From the NCBI GenBank assembly GCA_007135295.1, contig SLJD01000408.1, positions 1-9,926 on the forward strand: a stretch of DNA of 9,926 bases, written 5' to 3'. Position numbers and translations under genes: made by a program. Within the stretch, counting starts at the first letter, position 1, and every line of letters begins with the position of its first letter. The notes below the pieces were generated by a model that was not told where the DNA came from, made no database searches, and was given only the letters and a program-made list of their open reading frames with translations. Below, in pieces: positions 6,042 through 9,926 of the stretch. Source of the DNA: Phycisphaerales bacterium. Its GTDB lineage: Bacteria > Planctomycetota > Phycisphaerae > Phycisphaerales > SM1A02.

Positions 6042-6835
6042 TACGGATCCGGATCAAAGATTTCCTCGAAGAAGAGCTTCATGTGCTGCCACGAGCGACG
6101 GTCGGAGGTTTCGTGATACGCCGCCCCGTCGATGCCGTACCCGTCGGCGGCGGGGTTGGTGAAGCTGTGGACCGCGTGGCCGTAACTGATGAACTGCCAG
6201 TCCACGCCGCCGTCGTCCATCGCGTTCTTGAACCGGGCGACCTGCATGTCGGGGACGAGCGGGTCTTCCGCGCCGTGCAGGACGAGGATCGGCGCATCGA
6301 TCCGCTCAGCTTCGCCGGGCGCCGGGGCGGGCAGGGAGCCGTGGAAGCTCACCGCGCCCTGAATCAGCGCGCGGTCGTAGACGAGCTGCAACGCGACCGT
6401 CCCGCCGAAGCAGTAGCCCATGGCGGCGATGTGGTCCGGGTCGACGATGTCCTGTTCCGCGAACACATCAAGGCCCGCCCGCGCCCGGCTGCGCATGAGC
6501 GTGTGATCTTCCTGAAACGGGGCGGAAAGTTGCTGGGCCCGCTGGGCATCGTCGGTGCGAACGCCCTGGCCGTACATGTCCAGCGCGAACGCCGCATACC
6601 CGAGTTCCGCGATCTCACGCGCCCGGCGCTGCGCATAGTCATCGTGGCCCCACCATTCGTGGATGATCAGCACGCCGGGACGTGTTTGATCGGTCGAGCC
6701 ATCCCACGCGAGGTATCCCTCAAGCGTGACGCCGTCGTGTTCGTACTCGATGGTGCGGGTTTCCACGTCGGCCGAGGCGGCGGCAGTGAACAGCAGTGCA
6801 GCGACGGTAAGCATCATGGCGTTTTGTTGCAGCAT
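6041..6835 (-). CDS. Secreted dienelactone hydrolase family protein
   Basis: This is an alpha/beta hydrolase of the dienelactone hydrolase family (264 residues) that should cleave an ester or lactone; the substrate is unknown. The nucleophile is Cys142 in GYCFGG, with Asp191 in HGAEDPLVP and His223 in GHAVHSF completing the Cys-Asp-His triad typical of the family. Glu60 in the IIHEWWG block is the conserved glutamate near the nucleophile. Residues 1-22 form a signal peptide (hydrophobic core then ASA before Asp23), so the enzyme is probably periplasmic or exported, unlike the cytoplasmic enzymes of aromatic catabolism. The ATG at 6833-6835 has a purine-rich AGGGAGAGG 6 bases upstream. It starts 59 bases after the prpB stop and is probably co-transcribed with it. 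Confidence 0.92.
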   Translation of the reverse strand: MLQQNAMMLTVAALLFTAAASADVETRTIEYEHDGVTLEGYLAWDGSTDQTRPGVLIIHEWWGHDDYAQRRAREIAELGYAAFALDMYGQGVRTDDAQRAQQLSAPFQEDHTLMRSRARAGLDVFAEQDIVDPDHIAAMGYCFGGTVALQLVYDRALIQGAVSFHGSLPAPAPGEAERIDAPILVLHGAEDPLVPDMQVARFKNAMDDGGVDWQFISYGHAVHSFTNPAADGYGIDGAAYHETSDRRSWQHMKLFFEEIFDPDP

Positions 6836-6894
6836 GGTGGTCCTCTCCCTTGTGTGCGTTCCAAGATTGGTTGGTGGTCAGGCGATTCGTGACA

Positions 6895-7797
6895 TTACAG
6901 GCCAGAATGGCGGATCGGTGCGGAGGAGGGCCTCGTTTCGGCCGATCCATCCGGGAAGTTCCACTGCTCGCCGGGCGTGTAATCGAGCATGTCGTAGAGT
7001 TCTGCGCGGGTCTGCATCTCGTTGAGCAGGTTCGCGACGGTGCCGTCACGTTTGAGCGTTTCGAGCCCGCGGACGACGTGCCCCATCGCCAGCCGCTGCA
7101 TGCTCAGCGGGTAGATCACCACGTCGTAGCCGAGTTCCGCGAAGCGGTCGACGGGGATGTCCGGCGTCTTGCCGAACTCCGTCATGTTCGCGAGCAGCAG
7201 GCCGGGCGAGCCCTCGGCGACGCGGCGGAACTCTTCTTCGCTCTGCAGGCCTTCGGGGAAAATCATGTCGGCGCCGGCGTCGCGGTACCGGTTGGCGCGG
7301 TCGATGGCGTCGTCGATGCCGGTCACGGACCGGGCGTCGGTGCGGGCGATGAGCAGGAAGTCACGGCTGATGCGGCGCTCAGCGGAGGCGCGGATTTTCT
7401 CGGTCATGTCCTCAGCCGGGATGAGTTGCTTGCCTTCGAGGTGGCCGCACCGCTTGGGGAAGACCTGGTCCTCGATGTGCATGCCGGCTGCGCCGGCGCG
7501 TTCGTATTCGATGACGGTTCGGACGACGGATTCAACTTCGCCGTAGCCCGTGTCAGCGTCGACGATGGTGGGCAGCCGGCCGGCCTGCGTGATTTCGCGG
7601 ATGGTGCGCGTTATTTCGGTCAGGGTGATGAGCCCGATGTCGGGGTAGCCGGCGACGTTGGCGGTCGCGCCGCCGGAGATGTAGCACGCTTCGAATCCCG
7701 CCCGGGCGACGGCGCGGGCGACGAGCGCGTTGAACGCGCCGGGGGCCATGACCGTCCCGCGCTGCATGGCTTCGCGAAGTTGCCGTCCGGGATGCAT
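6895..7797 (-). CDS. prpB: Methylisocitrate lyase family protein (isocitrate lyase/PEP mutase superfamily)
   Basis: PrpB splits 2-methylisocitrate into pyruvate and succinate, the last step of the methylcitrate cycle. The product aligns by eye with E. coli PrpB throughout. In numbering from the upstream GTG at 7807-7809 (four residues longer) the landmarks are SGG at 45-47, DADTGYG at 84-90, HIEDQ at 111-115, the catalytic Cys121 in KRCGH, ARTDA at 155-159, NMTEFG at 208-213 and YPLS at 233-236. I chose ATG 7795-7797. That upstream GTG overlaps the AGGAGG site and cannot use it; GTG 7801-7803 is the other option. Related family members (carboxyphosphonoenolpyruvate mutase, oxaloacetate hydrolase) share much of the fold, but the KRCGH context and NMTEFG favour PrpB. 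The secreted hydrolase follows. prpC and prpD are not in this unit. Confidence 0.9.
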   Translation of the reverse strand: MHPGRQLREAMQRGTVMAPGAFNALVARAVARAGFEACYISGGATANVAGYPDIGLITLTEITRTIREITQAGRLPTIVDADTGYGEVESVVRTVIEYERAGAAGMHIEDQVFPKRCGHLEGKQLIPAEDMTEKIRASAERRISRDFLLIARTDARSVTGIDDAIDRANRYRDAGADMIFPEGLQSEEEFRRVAEGSPGLLLANMTEFGKTPDIPVDRFAELGYDVVIYPLSMQRLAMGHVVRGLETLKRDGTVANLLNEMQTRAELYDMLDYTPGEQWNFPDGSAETRPSSAPIRHSGL

Positions 7798-7808
7798 CGC
7801 CACGTTCA

Positions 7809-7814
7809 CCTCCT
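7809..7814 (-). promoter_or_regulatory. Ribosome binding site that decides the prpB start
   Basis: A perfect AGGAGG on the minus strand. It overlaps the longest-frame GTG (7807-7809), lies 5 bases from the GTG at 7801-7803 and 11 bases from the ATG at 7795-7797. Initiation must therefore be at one of the last two. Confidence 0.8.
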
Positions 7815-7856
7815 GAAACTGCCTCGAAGACTGTTCGAATCGCCTGCAAAGTATCC

Positions 7857-7862
7857 ATCATA
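7857..7862 (-). promoter_or_regulatory. Putative -10 element for prpB
   Basis: TATGAT on the minus strand, about 43 bases before the AGGAGG site, giving a leader of ordinary length. No good -35 is visible. Confidence 0.3.
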
Positions 7863-7962
7863 CGATGACGGCCTCGCCAACGAAGGGCGAGCTTGCTCGG
7901 TGGGCCGGAGGGTGGCGAACGGGGGGCATCCACGGCGGCGCAGGGAAAACGGGAAAAATTGT

Positions 7963-7991
7963 TTGCGTGCTGCGCGGTCATGTGCCACACT
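7963..7991 (+). promoter_or_regulatory. Weak promoter candidate for the propeller gene
   Basis: TTGCGT (7963-7968), 17 bases, then CACACT (7986-7991). The -10 hexamer equals the one proposed at 4724-4729, but it is far from consensus. Confidence 0.2.
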
Positions 7992-8092
7992 GCACGTGGC
8001 GGTCGGTGGCGCGGGCTGCTGGTCGCCGCATTTCATCATTCTGCCTGCGGCCCATTGACGCACATTTCTGACGGCCTCGCAGGCCCACATTC

Positions 8093-8098
8093 GGGAGA
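8093..8098 (+). promoter_or_regulatory. Ribosome binding site fixing the long start of the propeller gene
   Basis: GGGAGA, with GGAG ending 7 bases before ATG 8105. The later in-frame ATG at 8192, just before the hydrophobic signal segment, has no such site. Confidence 0.6.
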
Positions 8099-8104
8099 CA
8101 TCTG

Positions 8105-9583
8105 ATGAACGACTTGGCACATTTCGTATGCGCTCACAGTGTTCGCATTGGCCCGGCGACTCGTGTGGGAACCGACGCGAATCACGGCTCCATGGCACGG
8201 TTGACCGGTCTGACGTCGGTCGTCTGGGCGTCGGTGTGGACCTGCCTGGGGACAGCGGGCACTCCGCCGCTTTCAGCCGAGCCCTGTGAGTACGCCTGGC
8301 AACCGACGTTCGGCAGTGAAGCGGAGGTCGACGACGTTGTCCATGAGATGATCGTCTTTGACGATGGATCCGGGCCGGCGCTGTACGTCGGTGGAGATTT
8401 CTCATCAATCGGTGGTGAGGATATGAAAGGCATTGCGCGATGGGATGGCGAGAACTGGTCGGCGATCGGTGCCAACCTCGAAGGCCACAACCCGAGCGTA
8501 TATGCCATGGCCGTTCATGACGACGGCTCGGGACCGGCACTGTACCTTGGCGGAAACTTCACCGCTGCCGGCGGCATTGAGGCGAAGAACATCGTCAGAT
8601 GGGACGGTGAGACATGGTCGGCCCTCGGGAAGGGAGTGGGGGAAGGAATCTACTCATCCGTGTTCGCGCTCGGCGTGTTCGACGATGGCAGCGGCGAAGC
8701 GATCTATGCTGGCGGAAATTTCACCACCGCCGGTGGTACCGACACGTTCGGAATCGCCAGATGGGATGGACAGTCGTGGTCTTCGCTCGGCAGCGGCGTG
8801 GACGGGCGTGCCGTTGGATCGCTCAGCGTCTACGACGATGGGACCGGCCCCGCGTTGTATGTCGGTGGGGAGTTCGATTCTGCCGGCGGGCATGCGGCCA
8901 ATCACATCGCGCGGTGGGACGGCCGCGAATGGTCAGTGCTCGGTAATGGCATGGATCACTGGGTCAGTGCCAGCACCGTGTTCGATGACGGTTCCGGTCC
9001 GGCCCTGTACGTCGGCGGAAAATTTGCAACAGCCGACGGGGTTGCCGTTGATGGACTGGCGAGGTGGGACGGGGCGGCATGGTCGCCGGTCGGCGGTGGA
9101 GTCGGCGGCATCGTCCCCGCGGTCAGTTCCCTGTCAACGTTTGACGACGGGACCGGCCCGATTCTGCTTGCGGGCGGGCGGTTCAATGAAGCCGGCGGCG
9201 TCGCCGCGTCGCATATCGCGCAATGGAACGGCGAGGCGTGGGCGCCCCTCGGCGCAGGCATGAGCGGGTTCATGGAGCCGACGGTCCGGAGCATGACGAC
9301 CGGCCCTGAAAGTGATGGCCCGCCCACGCTCTACGTCGGCGGTACGTTTGCAACCGCCGGCAACATGCCGTCGAGTCATATCGCGAAGTGGGACTGTGCA
9401 GCCACGCCTGTCCCCGGCGATCTGACCGGTGACGGAACCGTGGGCGGCGCTGATCTGGGCGTGCTGCTCTCGCATTGGGGAACGTGCGATGACTGCGAAG
9501 ATTGTCCGGCGGACCTGACTGGCGATTGCAAGGTTGATGGCGCCGATCTGGGTGTGCTCCTGAGCAAATGGACGCCGAAGTGA
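8105..9583 (+). CDS. Secreted seven-repeat beta-propeller-like protein with C-terminal dockerin-like domain
   Basis: The 492-residue product has an extended N-terminal region, then a signal-like hydrophobic segment (about 31-58, ending LSA before Glu59). Residues 82-430 hold seven repeats of about 50 residues, each with FDDGSGPALYVGG, an F..AGG step, IARWDG and WS.LG; the repeats begin near 84, 137, 191, 242, 292, 346 and 398. The seventh lacks the final W..LG strand, and AWQPTFG at 64-70 before repeat 1 could supply it, as in velcro-closed propellers. Residues 438-492 contain two calcium-loop motifs, D439/T441/D443/D450 and D470/T472/D474/D481, each followed by LGVLLSxW, with a Cys-rich link between. 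This resembles type I dockerin or the C-terminal anchoring domain of Phycisphaerae exported proteins. The role is unknown; surface display or binding is inference. Confidence 0.9.
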   Translation: MNDLAHFVCAHSVRIGPATRVGTDANHGSMARLTGLTSVVWASVWTCLGTAGTPPLSAEPCEYAWQPTFGSEAEVDDVVHEMIVFDDGSGPALYVGGDFSSIGGEDMKGIARWDGENWSAIGANLEGHNPSVYAMAVHDDGSGPALYLGGNFTAAGGIEAKNIVRWDGETWSALGKGVGEGIYSSVFALGVFDDGSGEAIYAGGNFTTAGGTDTFGIARWDGQSWSSLGSGVDGRAVGSLSVYDDGTGPALYVGGEFDSAGGHAANHIARWDGREWSVLGNGMDHWVSASTVFDDGSGPALYVGGKFATADGVAVDGLARWDGAAWSPVGGGVGGIVPAVSSLSTFDDGTGPILLAGGRFNEAGGVAASHIAQWNGEAWAPLGAGMSGFMEPTVRSMTTGPESDGPPTLYVGGTFATAGNMPSSHIAKWDCAATPVPGDLTGDGTVGGADLGVLLSHWGTCDDCEDCPADLTGDCKVDGADLGVLLSKWTPK

Positions 9584-9590
9584 TCAAGCA

Positions 9591-9638
9591 ACCCACCCGA
9601 TCGCGTCATCGAAGGGAACGATGCGCGATCGGGCGGGT
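9591..9638 (+). terminator. Very long hairpin after the propeller gene
   Basis: The arm 9591-9605 pairs with 9624-9638 (15 positions, one mismatch). It is continued by CATCG (9607-9611) with CGATG (9619-9623) after a single-base bulge; the loop is AAGGGAA. No T-run follows, so it may be a U-less terminator or an mRNA 3' end protector. An in-frame ATG for the next gene (9621) is buried in the stem. Confidence 0.55.
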
Positions 9639-9643
9639 GTCCC

Positions 9644-9649
9644 TACACT
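9644..9649 (+). promoter_or_regulatory. Putative -10 element for leaderless flavoprotein gene
   Basis: TACACT followed by 7 bases and the ATG at 9657; no Shine-Dalgarno site precedes that ATG. Same geometry as at rsfS and the alcohol dehydrogenase gene. Confidence 0.4.
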
Positions 9650-9656
9650 GCCCGGC

Positions 9657-9926
9657 ATGGGACAGCCGCCGCCACACGAAACCGCCGAGCGGGCCGGGAC
9701 GGTCATCGTCGGTGCCGGAGCCGCCGGGTTGATGACCGCGATCCAGGCCGGCCGACGGCGTGGCAGCGGCTCGAACCGCATCATCCTGCTCGACGGGGCG
9801 GCAAAGCTCGGGGCGAAGATCCTCGTCGCTGGAGGAGGGCGGTGCAATGTCACGCACCACGCCGTCAGCGCCGACGACTTCGCCGGCTCCTCGCGCAACG
9901 CCGTCCGCAAAGTGCTCAAGCGGTTC
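9657..9926 (+). CDS. BaiN/HI0933-type FAD-dependent oxidoreductase (5' part)
   Basis: The first 90 codons are present and the gene continues past the window. Residues 15-25 are the FAD dinucleotide-binding loop, VIVGAGAAGLM, and residues 51-66 are the signature LGAKILVAGGGRCNVT of the HI0933/YhiN/BaiN flavoprotein family. Members bind FAD and probably NAD(P)H; most have no assigned substrate, and BaiN itself was linked to bile acid dehydroxylation, which need not apply here. I chose ATG 9657, about 14 residues before the Rossmann strand and next to a -10-like TACACT. An in-frame ATG at 9621 has AAGGG just upstream, but both lie inside the long hairpin. It may form its own transcription unit. 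Confidence 0.9.
   Translation, partial: MGQPPPHETAERAGTVIVGAGAAGLMTAIQAGRRRGSGSNRIILLDGAAKLGAKILVAGGGRCNVTHHAVSADDFAGSSRNAVRKVLKRF

Larger units (their letters stand above)
7815..8104. other. Divergent intergenic region, prpB / propeller gene
   Basis: No gene is supported here. It should hold both divergent promoters. Small dyads are visible: CGAGC-TT-GCTCG (7888-7899), GCCAC/GTGGC (7984-8000) and GGCCT-CGC-AGGCC (8073-8085). None has a T-run. Confidence 0.5.

Noticed and set aside
7833..7843. TTCGAATC motif like a tRNA T-loop (also near 5245)
   Set aside because: The flanking bases do not form a T-stem, and no acceptor or anticodon arms can be drawn around either site.
6850..8058. 402-codon plus-strand open frame opposite prpB
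   Set aside because: The reading has no recognisable domain, is the shadow of prpB, and runs through the intergenic region without a credible start signal.
7806..8540. 244-codon minus-strand frame across the divergent region and the propeller gene start
   Set aside because: Arg/Ser/Pro-rich shadow composition with no motif, and it would block both divergent promoters.

Overview
The window is GC-rich bacterial DNA with ordinary dense coding, most likely from the Planctomycetota and probably the Phycisphaerae. The best lineage clue is the gene at 8105-9583. It combines a secreted beta-propeller-like protein, built from repeats resembling GGNFTTAGG..IARWDG..WSSLG, with a C-terminal dockerin-like pair of GDLTGDG..GADLGVLL motifs, a pattern I associate with that class. 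No tRNA, rRNA, CRISPR array, insertion sequence or phage gene is visible.

Layout from left to right. panD (aspartate decarboxylase, -) lies downstream of rsfS (ribosome silencing factor, -). rsfS is divergent from a zinc alcohol dehydrogenase gene (+), which converges on a two-gene minus-strand unit, gltA then deoC (citrate/2-methylcitrate synthase, deoxyribose-phosphate aldolase). Divergent from gltA are two plus-strand genes for metal-ligand-rich envelope proteins. The first is a Cys/His-rich protein with a C-terminal membrane segment (4742-5311). The second is a lipoprotein whose mature part is about one third cysteine (5518-5883). A strong intrinsic terminator closes this pair. A second minus-strand unit follows: prpB (methylisocitrate lyase family), then a secreted dienelactone-hydrolase-family protein. 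Then come the plus-strand propeller/dockerin gene, a very long hairpin, and the start of a BaiN/HI0933-type flavoprotein that runs off the window.

How the genes may work together. PrpC-like citrate synthase and PrpB could both serve propionyl-CoA use, but no prpD is present and the two genes are in separate units. DeoC releases acetaldehyde and the facing alcohol dehydrogenase could reduce it; this is inference from adjacency only. The Cys/His pair looks like a small metal-binding (metallothionein-like) envelope locus. It is the least ordinary part of the window and I cannot place either protein in a named family.

Regulatory signals. Three genes (rsfS, the alcohol dehydrogenase gene and the flavoprotein gene) have a -10-like hexamer 6-7 bases before the start codon and no good Shine-Dalgarno site, which suggests leaderless transcripts. 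Most of the other genes have recognisable Shine-Dalgarno sites; the exception is the Cys/His-rich gene, whose site is weak. All function calls are by recognition of motifs in the translated sequence; no database search was run.
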